Source: Mucilaginibacter sp. L3T2-6 (GTDB taxonomy: Bacteria > Bacteroidota > Bacteroidia > Sphingobacteriales > Sphingobacteriaceae). Taken from it: a stretch of DNA of 64,000 nucleotides. The DNA lies in NCBI RefSeq assembly GCF_030519355.1, contig NZ_JAUMKC010000008.1, positions 124,001 to 188,000 on the forward strand, in the 5' to 3' direction. A program made the translations under genes and the position numbers. The notes under the pieces are model-generated. The model had not been told where the DNA came from. It searched no databases and saw only the letters and a list, made by a program, of their open reading frames with translations. Each line of letters begins with the position of its first letter. Within the stretch, counting starts at the first letter, position 1. Below are positions 25,715 to 35,444 of the stretch, piece by piece.

Positions 25715-27343
25715 ATGATTACAAAAGATGAGATTTTCGGCTACCAGCCGGATGAAAGATATAAAACATCTGTGGCCTATTTTTCCATGGAGTTCGCCAT
25801 TGATCAGCCTTTAAAGATTTACAGCGGCGGCCTGGGCTTTCTGGCAGGCTCGCATCTGCGCAGCGCCTATGAGTTGAAACAAAACCTGCTGGGAATAGGC
25901 ATGCTGTGGAAATATGGCTATTACGACCAGGGGCGCGACGGTAATGCTTTGATGAAACCTGAATTTATCGAGAAGCAATACTCGTTTTTGCAGGATACCG
26001 GAGTTCAGTTTGTAGTACCGGTCCATGACTCACCTGTTCAGGTAAAGGCTTACCTGCTTAAACCGGAAACTTTCGGATCCGCTCCTTTATTTTTGCTGAG
26101 CACTGACGTTGATGGTAACGACGATCAATCGCGCAGTATTACCAGGCAACTATATCATCCTAACGAGGCTACGCGCATTGCGCAAAGTATTGTATTAGGT
26201 GTGGGAGGCGCTATGCTGCTTGATGCACTGCATATTGAGCCTGAAGTTTATCACATGAATGAGGGCCACTCTATTCCTTTGAATTTTTACCTGTACAATA
26301 AATATAAGGATCTTGACGAGGTAAAAAAGCGCGTGGTGTTTACAACGCATACCCCAGAAATGGCCGGTAATGAGGAACATGACTACTCGCTGCTACAAAA
26401 AATGTCGTTTTTCTATGGAATGGATGAAGGCCAGGTAAAAACCCTGCTTGGTTTTGACGATTACCGCTTTAACTACACCCGTGGCGCCCTGAAATTTGCC
26501 CGAAAAGCCAATGCAGTATCCAAAATACATGGCGATGTAGCCCGCGAAATGTGGGGTAGTAACCAGGGTATTTGCGAAATAACCTCGATAACCAACGCCC
26601 AGAACAAAAATTATTGGAAGGATAGCAAATTAGAAGATGCGCTGATTCAGAATAACGATGGGGCTATTGCCCTTAGGAAAAAAGAAATGAAGCGCGAGTT
26701 ATTTAAAACTGTTGCCGACCAGTGCGGAAAGTTGTTTAACCCTGATATAATTACTATAGTTTGGGCAAGGCGATTTGCCGCTTATAAGCGTGCCGACCTG
26801 ATGATGTACGACTGGGATCGATTTATACGTCTCTTATACAGCACCAAATATCCCGTACAGGTAATCTGGGCCGGAAAGCCTTATCCGGAAGACTATGGTT
26901 CCATTGCTTTGTTCAATAGTATCATCAACCGGGCAAAACCGATTGCCAATTGTGCCGTGCTTACCGGCTATGAGCTTGGCCTTTCGGCCTTGCTGAAGAA
27001 GGGCGCCGATGTGTGGCTCAATAATCCAAAAATGTATCGCGAAGCATCAGGCACAAGCGGGATGACGGCAGCCATGAATGGCGCGATAAACCTGTCACTG
27101 CCCGATGGCTGGGTTCCTGAATTTGCCAGGGATAAAGAAAATTGTTTTATAATACAGCCTGCCAATAGTGATGAGCAGGAAGCCAGTAACCTGATGGACA
27201 CCCTTGAAAATACCGTACTGCCGATGTACTATGACGACCACAAACAATGGCTCAACATCTTAAAAAAGGCAGCAACAGAAGTTGTTCCGGCCTTTGAATC
27301 GGCAAGGATGGCAGATGAGTATTATCAAATAATGTATAAATGA
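25715..27343 (+). CDS. Alpha-glucan phosphorylase-like GT35 protein, PLP lysine replaced by Thr
   Basis: The 542-residue protein is the short form of glycogen/maltodextrin phosphorylase: AYFSMEFAI, YSGGLGFLAG, the motif YHMNEGHS (residues 179-186), FTTHTP, and WARRFAAYKRADL. In the C-terminal PLP site the family has a lysine in a GTSGMK-type motif; here residue 451 is Thr (codon ACG at 27065-27067, GTSGMTAAMNG). If the base is correct, the enzyme should not form the PLP Schiff base and may not be a phosphorylase. Coordinated with the following reductase gene by a 4-base overlap. Confidence 0.8.
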   Translation: MITKDEIFGYQPDERYKTSVAYFSMEFAIDQPLKIYSGGLGFLAGSHLRSAYELKQNLLGIGMLWKYGYYDQGRDGNALMKPEFIEKQYSFLQDTGVQFVVPVHDSPVQVKAYLLKPETFGSAPLFLLSTDVDGNDDQSRSITRQLYHPNEATRIAQSIVLGVGGAMLLDALHIEPEVYHMNEGHSIPLNFYLYNKYKDLDEVKKRVVFTTHTPEMAGNEEHDYSLLQKMSFFYGMDEGQVKTLLGFDDYRFNYTRGALKFARKANAVSKIHGDVAREMWGSNQGICEITSITNAQNKNYWKDSKLEDALIQNNDGAIALRKKEMKRELFKTVADQCGKLFNPDIITIVWARRFAAYKRADLMMYDWDRFIRLLYSTKYPVQVIWAGKPYPEDYGSIALFNSIINRAKPIANCAVLTGYELGLSALLKKGADVWLNNPKMYREASGTSGMTAAMNGAINLSLPDGWVPEFARDKENCFIIQPANSDEQEASNLMDTLENTVLPMYYDDHKQWLNILKKAATEVVPAFESARMADEYYQIMYK

Positions 27344-27912
27344 TGAGCGACGCCTTTAAAATAACCATTCATATGGTTTCGAGCCTCGACGGCATTATTG
27401 CCAAAAAGGACAATAGCGTTTCATGGTTTGACACGCAGGATGTTTACGAAAAAGGCGTTGTTTTGACTAAGGAACAAATAGAAACGTTCGTTAAATCGAT
27501 AGACTGCTACGTAATGGGCTCGCGAACATACGAACATGCTTTAGAGCTTTCTAAATCCTATGGTTGGGCTTATGGCAATGTGCCGACGATTGTTTTAAGC
27601 AGTCGCAACCTACCGGCCGAAAGACCAAATATCGAGTTCTATTCGGGGGAATTGGAACACCTGATAAATGAACGCTTAAGGCCCGGGTTCAAAAACGTTT
27701 GGGTGGTGGGCGGTGCTGAACTAGCCCAAGACTTTATTAATTTAAAACTGGCTGATGAGATAAGAATGTCAGTTCTGCCGATAATTTTAGGCGAGGGGAA
27801 GCCATTCTTTCATGACATAAAAGCAGAGCAAGCATTACACCTAAAGAGTTCTACCGCCTACAAAAATGGAATGGTGGAGTTGGTTTACGAGATAAACAAG
27901 TCACAAACCTAA
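27340..27912 (+). CDS. RibD C-terminal/dihydrofolate reductase-like protein
   Basis: The 190-residue protein has the reductase fold typical of YwjB/YyaP-like proteins: an N-terminal strand followed by MVSSLDGIIAKK, a Tyr-Val-Met-Gly-Ser-Arg-Thr-Tyr motif, and the NADPH-binding VWVVGGAEL, then the SVLPIILGEGKPFF loop. Members are NADPH-dependent reductases of uncertain substrate, not the essential folate enzyme. The start overlaps the stop of the phosphorylase-like gene (ATGATG), so expression is coupled. Confidence 0.8.
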   Translation: MMSDAFKITIHMVSSLDGIIAKKDNSVSWFDTQDVYEKGVVLTKEQIETFVKSIDCYVMGSRTYEHALELSKSYGWAYGNVPTIVLSSRNLPAERPNIEFYSGELEHLINERLRPGFKNVWVVGGAELAQDFINLKLADEIRMSVLPIILGEGKPFFHDIKAEQALHLKSSTAYKNGMVELVYEINKSQT

Positions 27913-28012
27913 ACGTTATAGTCACATCTCGCCATAATGGTTAAAATAGTTGACAATCAATAATGATAAAAACCAACAAAAAATTCTGAGCTGTCCTGGA
28001 AACCCTAATATC

Positions 28013-29059
28013 TTAATCCCTCAATTCAGGATTAATCCTTTTCACATACATTTCATCGGCCAATATCATCAGGATGGCAATAGCCGGAACGGCCATAATA
28101 ATTCCCATAGCACCGCCGAGTACCCCCATAATTAGCTGGCCAATGATTGTAAGCGCAGGGGGCATATTGATCATTTTTTTCTGGATAAGCGGCGCTATGA
28201 TATTTTGTACAAGGGTTTGCACGCCGATATAAATTAACGCTACGATAATGGCCGTATTGGTGTCGATCGTAAGCGCCAGCAATACGCCCGGTATCATAGC
28301 TATAAAAGAGCCGAAGTTGGGTACGATAACTAATATTGCAGCCAGCAAGCCCAGTACCAATGCCATTGGGATACCCATTAAACTTAAGCTGACAGGTAAC
28401 AAAATAGCCAGCAACACCATAGATATCATGGTACCCTTAAGCCATCCTTTTAACGACAGGCTAATGTGGTTAACTATTTTTCGGGCAAGGTCTTTGTTGT
28501 CAGGCGGAATTAGCAGTATCAAACCGTCTTTATAAAGGGAGGGGCTGGCGGTAAAGAATATACCCAAAAAAAGTATAATATAAATATTGCCCAGTACGCC
28601 AAAAGTGGTGCTGAAGAACTGGCTGGCAGTGGCAAACAGTTTGTCGGGATCGCCCCCGGAAGTGGCCTCAAGCACTTTACGGCCAAGCGGTGTTTCAGCT
28701 AGCTTTAGTTTCGCGTTATGAATGGTGTGGGGCAGGGTATCGCTTAATTCCGACACCTGGACTTGTATCTTGCTACCCATAAACCAAAGCAAAAAAGCCA
28801 ATATAATAAATGAACCGGTAACAGAAACAAGCATGGCTGTTCGCCTTTTCCAGCTGGTTTTGCGTTGTATGATATCACCAAGTCCGTGAAAATATACCGA
28901 AATAAGGCATCCCGCCAAAGCCACCAGCAGCACGCCAAATGCCACCCGGGCTATCAAAATCAAAACGGCTACTATAGCTACAATACCCACTGTATGCCAA
29001 ACCTTTTCGGTATAGGTTAGTTCCCGGGCAACTTTTTGGGGTAGCTTTTTGTCAGACAT
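28013..29059 (-). CDS. AI-2E family transporter (YdiK/PerM/TqsA type)
   Basis: The 348-residue protein has eight predicted membrane helices, with a large extracytoplasmic loop (about 90-150) and the family signature near the C-terminus, NIIAPLIQKKMINMPPALTI, with a downstream GLIGVILAVPAIAIL-type helix (GGAMGIIMAVPAIAIL). Family members export or take up signalling molecules or act as ion antiporters; the substrate is unknown. It faces away from the LytTR operon and is not coupled to a neighbour. Confidence 0.85.
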   Translation of the reverse strand: MSDKKLPQKVARELTYTEKVWHTVGIVAIVAVLILIARVAFGVLLVALAGCLISVYFHGLGDIIQRKTSWKRRTAMLVSVTGSFIILAFLLWFMGSKIQVQVSELSDTLPHTIHNAKLKLAETPLGRKVLEATSGGDPDKLFATASQFFSTTFGVLGNIYIILFLGIFFTASPSLYKDGLILLIPPDNKDLARKIVNHISLSLKGWLKGTMISMVLLAILLPVSLSLMGIPMALVLGLLAAILVIVPNFGSFIAMIPGVLLALTIDTNTAIIVALIYIGVQTLVQNIIAPLIQKKMINMPPALTIIGQLIMGVLGGAMGIIMAVPAIAILMILADEMYVKRINPELRD

Positions 29060-29130
29060 TGTAAGGCCGCCGTGTTTTTTATAAATCTACAGCTTTGCCC
29101 GCACACTTAACGTTAACTTTAATAAAATGT

Positions 29131-29439
29131 TTACAGTCCTGTCAAAAACCCGTTCAAAAGATAGATGTCGATAAAGTAAGCTGAGCCTGCAGCAATTGCC
29201 AGATTGATATACCAGTGTTTTTTAAACCATCGCCAGTAAACAACCGAAGTAAATATGCTAATACAAAGGAGCACTATAGCATAAACCGTAAATACAAAAA
29301 TAAAATCGCCGAAAGGAACATGATGCTTATTGCCAAAGTTAGCAGCGGGTATGCCAATAAAAAATACAACAAGGAAAATTATAAAGCTGCCTAAGTAAAT
29401 GCGCGCAGGGCTAACTAATGCTTTTTTTAATTTATTCAT
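29131..29439 (-). CDS. Small membrane protein
   Basis: A 102-residue protein with three membrane helices (about residues 15-35, 45-67 and 78-96) and a Lys-rich N-terminus that would face the cytosol. It lies 52 bases downstream of the LytTR gene on the same strand and could be the last gene of the sensor operon. No family recognised. Confidence 0.55.
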   Translation of the reverse strand: MNKLKKALVSPARIYLGSFIIFLVVFFIGIPAANFGNKHHVPFGDFIFVFTVYAIVLLCISIFTSVVYWRWFKKHWYINLAIAAGSAYFIDIYLLNGFLTGL

Positions 29440-29490
29440 AAGCTAACAAGTAGTTGTAATTTTAAACGACGCCAAATACTTTATTGGTAT

Positions 29491-30213
29491 TTACCGTCCT
29501 AGCTTAGCCTGCACTTCGCGCGTGTAGGTATTGCCGATGGGTATATTGTGCTCACCAATTTCAATATGGGTTATTGTATATGCATTGATATGCCGGGTAG
29601 ACACAATGTATGACCGATGCACCCGCAGGAAGCCGTCGGCTGGTAATTTTTCATCGAAATAAGTAAGTGTTTGATAGGTGATATAACCCTGAGCAGATGT
29701 ATGTATCTTGACATAGTCTTTTAAGCCCTCGATATATAAAACATCGGCCAACAGCACCCTGATCATTTTTTTGTTTGATTTGATGTAGATAAAAGCCTCA
29801 TCGGTGGCTTTAGCGTACTCTTTATACGTCTCAGCCACCTCCTTTTTACCCGGCTCAACCCACATTTCATATTTCTCGATAGCTCTTAAGAAACGCTCGA
29901 ATGAAATAGGCTTCAACAGGTAATCGATAACATTAAGCTCATAGCCCTCAATCGCATATTCGCGGTAGGCGGTAGTAATGATAACTGCCGGCGGATTCTT
30001 GAGTGTTCGCAGTAATTCTATGCCGGTAATGTGCGGCATTTGTATGTCCAGGAAAAGCAGGCTGGGTTTATAAACTTTCAATGCATTAAATACAGCTGCA
30101 CCATTATTACAGGTAGCCACAATATTCAGGCGCTCAATTTTTCTTACATGGCTTTCTATAACTTCCCGCGCCAACGCCTCATCATCAGCTATAATACAAT
30201 CGATGTTGTTCAT
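29491..30213 (-). CDS. LytTR family response regulator
   Basis: The 240-residue protein has a receiver domain with the phosphoacceptor Asp56 in LLFLDIQMP, conserved Asp pair at residues 10-11, and a C-terminal LytTR DNA-binding domain (about 135-240: IYIKSNKKMIRV, the motif FLRVHRSYIVSTRHI). The gene overlaps the sensor kinase gene before it by 4 bases (ATGA-type), making a classical LytS-LytR pair. LytTR regulators in this phylum control cell surface or metabolic genes; the target here is not known. Confidence 0.93.
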   Translation of the reverse strand: MNNIDCIIADDEALAREVIESHVRKIERLNIVATCNNGAAVFNALKVYKPSLLFLDIQMPHITGIELLRTLKNPPAVIITTAYREYAIEGYELNVIDYLLKPISFERFLRAIEKYEMWVEPGKKEVAETYKEYAKATDEAFIYIKSNKKMIRVLLADVLYIEGLKDYVKIHTSAQGYITYQTLTYFDEKLPADGFLRVHRSYIVSTRHINAYTITHIEIGEHNIPIGNTYTREVQAKLGR

Positions 30214-31253
30214 AAGTCTACCTTTAAATCTACTTCAAAAAAATCACCATTGTTGGCCATATGCAACTCGTAGGCGCCAGGGTAAGAAAGCTCCAGCCGG
30301 CGCCTAACGTTTCGAAGACCCAAACCAGTGCTATTGACTTTAACGGGGGCGCTACAACTGTTTCCCACCTTTAAAAACAGTTTACTGCCGGTTACTTTAA
30401 TATCGATGGTTATCCACCCTGAATTATCGCCAATGCCATGTTTAAACGCGTTTTCAATAAACGGAAGCAACAGCAGCGGTGCAATCATTTTTCCGGCTAT
30501 TTCCCCGGAGTACTGGAATGATAACTCCAGCCTGTCGGCAAAGCGCATTTGTTCTATGCCAATGTAGTTTTCCAGGTACTTTATTTCGTCTTTTAACAAA
30601 ACTTTATTCGCGCTCGCGTCATACAACATATAATGCATCAGGTCAGACAAACGGAGCACCACCTTCGACGCCTGTTCTGAGCCTTTTAGCGTAAGAGCGT
30701 ACAAACTGTTCAGCGTGTTGAAGAAAAAGTGCGGGTTTATTTGTGCCTTTAGCAGGCCCATTTCGGCTGAGAACTTCTCCTGCTCTATTTCACGAAGTTT
30801 CTTTTCATGCTGATAAGAATTTCGCATCAGCTTAATAACCATTGTAATGATGATAACGGAAAAATCTTCGACAGCATTCCGGGCTATCTTTACCGGTATC
30901 CAGAAATTCTTATTCTCGCTTTTATAAACCTCCGGATAATGAACTTTATCCCATGGCATCCAAATGTACCAACCGGCGAAACGCTCCATCAATCCGCCAA
31001 AAAGCAGCAGCAATGCAAAAGCGATAACGTACAAAGTATATTTTTGCTTGTAAAAAAAGGCCGGCATCAGCCCATACAGGTTAAGATAGGCCAGTAAGAT
31101 AGCGACAGGAACGTCAGAAATAAACTCGTGGCCAATAGAAAAATTAAACGTATCGCCATCGTTCCAGCCCTGATGCACCGCTTGATATACGATGTATACC
31201 ATCCAGAAAAGCACGTGCCGTAATACCGTTTTATAGCTAACCTTTTTTGCCAT
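30210..31253 (-). CDS. LytS-type sensor histidine kinase
   Basis: Four membrane helices fill the first 145 residues, followed by a helix and the His_kinase domain with phosphoacceptor His175 in the INPHFFFNTLNSL motif, then an ATPase domain ending with GLGLRNVRRRLELSYPG. This 7TMR-independent type has no extracytoplasmic sensor domain, so the membrane helices themselves probably sense the signal. The frame is open to 31334, but ATG 31253 (protein beginning MAKKVSYKTV) is the better start, giving 347 residues. Confidence 0.9.
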   Translation of the reverse strand: MAKKVSYKTVLRHVLFWMVYIVYQAVHQGWNDGDTFNFSIGHEFISDVPVAILLAYLNLYGLMPAFFYKQKYTLYVIAFALLLLFGGLMERFAGWYIWMPWDKVHYPEVYKSENKNFWIPVKIARNAVEDFSVIIITMVIKLMRNSYQHEKKLREIEQEKFSAEMGLLKAQINPHFFFNTLNSLYALTLKGSEQASKVVLRLSDLMHYMLYDASANKVLLKDEIKYLENYIGIEQMRFADRLELSFQYSGEIAGKMIAPLLLLPFIENAFKHGIGDNSGWITIDIKVTGSKLFLKVGNSCSAPVKVNSTGLGLRNVRRRLELSYPGAYELHMANNGDFFEVDLKVDL

Positions 31254-31442
31254 TACTGCAAAAATGAATAATAAATTTCCTGCATGCCGTGTCTTTTCGA
31301 CGAATGGGCGTTTGCTTACCGTTAAAAGTCTCAAAAATGCCGTGAATCGAACTTACAGGGGTTAAAGTGCTGTCGGCGGCAGCAACCGTCGCAGTCGTCT
31401 AAATTAGCGAAATATAAGTTTTATGCTCTATTTATTTGAGTC

Positions 31443-33641
31443 ATGAAAACTTTATTCAAGACGTTTTTAGTGCTACTTTTCTTGTCAGGGACATATATTA
31501 CTACGTCCGCACAACAAATATTCCCGCCCCTGCCTGAAGCGAAAAGACCGCATATAAAAGCTGAATTTACCAGCGAAAAAATAACCATAGATGGCAGGGA
31601 TAACGAAGCTTCCTGGCAGCATGCCGACACGGCCGGTCACTTTACCGTAGCTTATCCAAAGCAGGGCGCCAGGGCTACCTATGACACTAAGGTGAGGCTA
31701 TTGTATGATAACAGCAACATTTATCTTTTTGTAAAATGTGATTTTCCGCCCGGAAAGAAAAAGATACAAGTGCAGAACATGCGGCGCGACTTCGGCTTTA
31801 GTGACAATGAGCTTTTTGAAGTGCTGGTGGATCCATTTAAAGACCCGCGGTTACCGGTTATGGCCTTTTGCGTTACCCCCTATGGCACTCAAATGGATAT
31901 TATGCATTATGCCGACGGCAGCTACGATTATAAATGGGATGCTGTGTGGAAAGCAGCCAGCCGGATACAGGAACACTCCTGGATAACAGAGATCGCCATC
32001 CCTTTTTCAACCTTCCGGTACCCAAAAAATTCAACAGAGTGGAGCATCAATTTTGTCAGGAACATACGTCAGTTTGGTGAGCTGAGCGGATGGTCGGCAT
32101 GGCCTATGGCTTTTAATGAGTCGAGGATGGAGTATGCCGGAATTGTAACCAAACTAAATCCCCCCGCAGGAAAGATAGACATGCGCTTTGAACCCTATAC
32201 ACTTGTGAACAGCAAATCGGCAAGTAATACCCCTGCAAAATATAAAGTTCAGGCAGGCGGCGAACTTAAATATGCCATTAATACCAATACCTTACTCGAG
32301 GGAACCATCAACACCGATTTTGCTCAAGCTGATGCTGATGTGCAGGTAATCAACCTCACGCGGTCGAGCGTTTTTTTCCCTGAAAAAAGACAGTTCTTCC
32401 TGGAGAACTCCAGTTTATTTTCAATCGGGAAAAATGGCATTATTCAGCCGTTCTTCAGCCGCAGGATAGGATTGAGTGATGGTGGCAACCCGCTTGCTAT
32501 TAATGGCGGGCTAAGACTTATTCACCAGGACGGAAAACAGTCTTCGGGTTTATTGATTATGAAACAAGGTGGAGACAGTGCAGAAAACGGCGCGCTATTC
32601 AGCGTACTGCGCTATAAAAGAAATATCAGTAAAAACTTTGTTTTGGGCGGAATGGCCGTTCTCCGGGAAAACCTTGCAGGGCCGCAACAGGCATCTTATT
32701 TAAACCCCGTTGGCGCATTGGATGCATTCTGGCGGGTCAATCAACCCTTGTTTATCAGGGGTATGGGATCCATTTCAGGAAATACGCTGACTCATCAAAA
32801 AGGCTCAGCGTTTTTCAGCGAGATAAATTATGGCACGAACGTGTTCGGACTTGACTGGTTTGAAACGGTAGTATCTAAAGGATATCAAGCACAAACCGGA
32901 TATGTGGCTAGAGATAATTTTATCAATACGCAGCCAAACGTTTCTGTAACTATTCATAAAGACTGGTTTCCGAAAAATGTCGCGTTTTATTATGCCCAGC
33001 TGAGTGCCGACATTTATAACGAGGCGTCGACAGGCGCCCTGCAGGAAGCAAATGTGACACTTACGCCTTTTATGCTGATATTCAACAACCTTGCACAAGT
33101 AAGCATTAACATTACATCATCGTCGGAATATTTGACCGAAGACTTTTCACCTGTGCGCAATATCAACATAGCAGCGGGGAACTATCATTTTAACCGGTAT
33201 GAACTTTACGGATATACCAACCTGGGTGCTCCTTTTAGCGCCGAAGCACGCTTAAGCACGGGTAAATATTATAGTGGAAACTTAAATAGCTATTATATAT
33301 CGCTCCGTGCTGCTCCAAACCCGCATGCGGAATTTGTTGTCGCCTACACGCGCAACGATTTTAAAAATACCGGTACAACATCCGCATCCCTCACAACCCA
33401 TCTGCTGGCGCCAGGGTTGCGCCTTGCGGCCAATCCCAAATTGTTGATATCGGGTTTTTACCAGTATAATACCGATGCACGTAATGGCTCATTAAATGCG
33501 CGGCTCTCGTGGGAATATAAACCTTTGTCGTTTATCTACCTGGTGTATAATAATCTCGATAATCATTATCATACCCCCTTTGGCATACCGCAAAATCAAC
33601 AAAACGGCATTTTAAAACTTACCTACATCCATCAGTTATGA
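31443..33641 (+). CDS. CBM9-like plus DUF5916 outer-membrane protein
   Basis: The 732-residue protein has a signal peptide (residues 1-23, ending TSAQ), an N-terminal CBM9-type beta-sandwich (about 35-220, including WSINFVRNIRQFGELSGWSAWP), and a C-terminal DUF5916 domain that looks like an outer-membrane barrel of many strands (for example FFPEKRQFFLENSSLFSIG and the final strands ending YIHQL). Members are membrane proteins common in Bacteroidota, thought to be linked to carbohydrate or peptide handling; the function is unproven. Alone on its strand. Confidence 0.8.
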   Translation: MKTLFKTFLVLLFLSGTYITTSAQQIFPPLPEAKRPHIKAEFTSEKITIDGRDNEASWQHADTAGHFTVAYPKQGARATYDTKVRLLYDNSNIYLFVKCDFPPGKKKIQVQNMRRDFGFSDNELFEVLVDPFKDPRLPVMAFCVTPYGTQMDIMHYADGSYDYKWDAVWKAASRIQEHSWITEIAIPFSTFRYPKNSTEWSINFVRNIRQFGELSGWSAWPMAFNESRMEYAGIVTKLNPPAGKIDMRFEPYTLVNSKSASNTPAKYKVQAGGELKYAINTNTLLEGTINTDFAQADADVQVINLTRSSVFFPEKRQFFLENSSLFSIGKNGIIQPFFSRRIGLSDGGNPLAINGGLRLIHQDGKQSSGLLIMKQGGDSAENGALFSVLRYKRNISKNFVLGGMAVLRENLAGPQQASYLNPVGALDAFWRVNQPLFIRGMGSISGNTLTHQKGSAFFSEINYGTNVFGLDWFETVVSKGYQAQTGYVARDNFINTQPNVSVTIHKDWFPKNVAFYYAQLSADIYNEASTGALQEANVTLTPFMLIFNNLAQVSINITSSSEYLTEDFSPVRNINIAAGNYHFNRYELYGYTNLGAPFSAEARLSTGKYYSGNLNSYYISLRAAPNPHAEFVVAYTRNDFKNTGTTSASLTTHLLAPGLRLAANPKLLISGFYQYNTDARNGSLNARLSWEYKPLSFIYLVYNNLDNHYHTPFGIPQNQQNGILKLTYIHQL

Positions 33642-34135
33642 TAAATTGCGGGCCAACATTGCGTAAAACTACGTACGTAAATTCAGTAAAAATCCGCAAG
33701 ACATGTGGCTAAGCGGTACTTACTTTTGAAGTAAGATAATGCAGTGGTGCAATATTTTACAGCAACCGGTTTTAAACTGCTATTATTATTCCGGCCCTGC
33801 CTGTGTCAGTATTAGGCTATGCTTAATCACTCCATCCTTAAATTAATAAAAATTTAAGCGATACGGAAGGCGCGGTTTAAGAAATAGTAATAGTTTATAA
33901 ACGGTTAGTTGGTTAATTAGGGAGCAAACAGTTGTTATGGTATAGCAGCTGTTTTGCTTTTTATATTCCTTCCTTTTTTAATTTTCCAACAACCGCCTTT
34001 TGCGTTGCAACTATTATAATATTTATTGCCGGTATTATTTTGCTTACCCTATACGGTATAATGCACCGGGAACGACCGGTACCAGCATATAATATAAGCG
34101 CTGTATAACAGCAGTGTTTAATTTATTCTGGTTGA
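33642..34135. other. 494-base gap without a confident gene
   Basis: I see no gene that I can defend. The gap holds a 10-base palindrome TACGTACGTA (33670-33679), an imperfect hairpin at 33923-33958 followed by T-rich sequence, and a 58-codon hydrophobic TTG-started frame at 33932-34108 that overlaps the hairpin. It could be a terminator region for the DUF5916 gene. Confidence 0.4.
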
Positions 34136-34288
34136 TTAGTAAATGATGTGACGTGCACCGACGATAAATACTGTTATAACCGGTAAAGCTATCATGATAA
34201 ATACGCGTGCCATTTGCAATGAATTGGCATTGCCTTCAACAAAAACGTTGTGTAAATCGGTTTTCAGGGTGTTTAATTTGTGTTCCAT
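34136..34288 (-). CDS. 50-residue single-helix membrane protein
   Basis: On the minus strand an ATG at 34288 opens a 51-codon frame ending in TAA at 34136. The product has an N-terminal polar part (residues 1-24) and one strong membrane helix, MARVFIMIALPVITVFIVGA, then a short basic tail ARHIIY. Its size and shape are typical of small membrane proteins, and the codon use is like the neighbours. It lies downstream of the heptad-repeat protein gene on the same strand, about 230 bases away, after a terminator hairpin. A role in modulating the nearby M56 protease is only a guess. Confidence 0.5.
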   Translation of the reverse strand: MEHKLNTLKTDLHNVFVEGNANSLQMARVFIMIALPVITVFIVGARHIIY

Positions 34289-34429
34289 GATTCGGGTGAA
34301 TTAGATCGTTAGTAATCAATTAATTTATCAGTAAAATAATTTATCAAATTATGTGCTCTTCTACGGCGTATAATTTGATAAGGTTACATGTTTGATTAAA
34401 ATAGTTTAAAAAGGATTAAAATATCTATA

Positions 34430-34468
34430 AAAAAATAAAGGGAACGCCGCTTCAATTGCGGTATTCCC
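34430..34468 (-). terminator. Terminator after the heptad-repeat protein gene
   Basis: GGGAACGCCGC (34440-34450) and GCGGTATTCCC (34458-34468) form a stem with two mispairs; on the minus strand it is followed by a T-rich run (complement of the A-rich 34429-34439). Confidence 0.6.
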
Positions 34469-34518
34469 CGTTATTTTAATATTTAACAAACCTAAATAAT
34501 AATTATCTGCCGATCAGC

Positions 34519-35421
34519 TTAATTGCGGCTCATGCGGATGCCTGTGTGATGGTTTTTACCGTTGTAGCTGTTCTCATAAGAGAAATCGCCGCCGGCAAAG
34601 CGTTTGTATTTTTCTTTGTATTTATTAAATACGGCGTCCGGTTGTTTTTTACCATTAACGGTCATCTCGTCACCGTTTAAAGTTAAATTATGCAAAGCGT
34701 CATCGTTAGGTATTATTTTATCACTAACTAAATCACTGATAAGCTGTTTCATTAGCTTACGGTCTTCCTCTGCATGTTTACGGTCAATTTCGGCCTGGGC
34801 TCGGTCCTTTTCCGCCTGTATCCTGTCCCGGCCTGCTTGCTCGCGGTCCAGGTCAGCCTGGTGACGATCCTTCTCTGCCTGGACCCTGTCCAACTCCGCT
34901 TGCCGACGGTCCTTTTCTGCCTGCAGCTTATCCATGTCTCCCCGGCCTCTTTCTATATCCGCTTGATGGCGGTCCCTTTCAGCCTGAGCACGGTCACGCT
35001 CCGCTTGCTGTCTGTCGAGGCCGGCCTGCTCGCGGTCGCGTTCGGCTTGCTGCCTGTCAAGTTCAGCCTGATGGCGGTCTTTTTCAGCCTGTATCCTGTC
35101 TGCCTTTATTTGCGCCCGTATTTTTGTTATCTGAACTTCATATTTTCCATAATCTGCAGGGGCTATTTTTTCGTCGTCCACATATAAACTTGCTATCTTA
35201 TCATTAACCAGTTTTATTTTGAACTCCTTACCGTCTATTTCTGTATCTATTCTTTGCACTTCATTGCCGTTATTATCATTGGTCTGACTGCTGTAGTTTG
35301 TATGCATGCTTTGACTTTTCTTAGCACTACCTGATGATGAACGTTCCTGCGCCTGAGCAGTAATACCCCATACTAACGCTGCTATCCCGAGCACGCTGTG
35401 TTTCAAAATTTTAGTTTTCAT
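34519..35421 (-). CDS. Secreted heptad-repeat protein, paired with the M56 protease
   Basis: The 300-residue protein has a signal peptide (first 23-25 residues, ending AQAQ), a short domain of unknown type (about 50-100, [23 protein letters not shown]), seventeen tandem heptads at residues 106-224 with the pattern x-x-Asp-Arg-x-Gln-Ala, and a folded C-terminal part (about 225-300). The heptads have almost only charged and polar residues plus one Ala each, so they would form a long helix or coiled coil. The same heptads occur in the M56 protease 225 bases upstream. Function unknown; it is likely periplasmic. Confidence 0.75.
   Translation of the reverse strand: MKTKILKHSVLGIAALVWGITAQAQERSSSGSAKKSQSMHTNYSSQTNDNNGNEVQRIDTEIDGKEFKIKLVNDKIASLYVDDEKIAPADYGKYEVQITKIRAQIKADRIQAEKDRHQAELDRQQAERDREQAGLDRQQAERDRAQAERDRHQADIERGRGDMDKLQAEKDRRQAELDRVQAEKDRHQADLDREQAGRDRIQAEKDRAQAEIDRKHAEEDRKLMKQLISDLVSDKIIPNDDALHNLTLNGDEMTVNGKKQPDAVFNKYKEKYKRFAGGDFSYENSYNGKNHHTGIRMSRN
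34750..35106 (-). repeat. 21-base tandem array encoding heptads, secreted protein
   Basis: Seventeen 7-codon units encode variants of Glu-Lys-Asp-Arg-x-Gln-Ala. The units are divergent in DNA but consistent in protein, so they are old or under selection for the protein pattern. Confidence 0.8.
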
Positions 35422-35444
35422 TGTCTTTTTTGTTTAAGATTTAA

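Noticed and set aside
30210..31334. Longer start of the LytS-type kinase (27 more residues)
   Set aside because: The extra part is basic and not conserved-looking; ATG 31253 begins the first membrane domain in the usual way.
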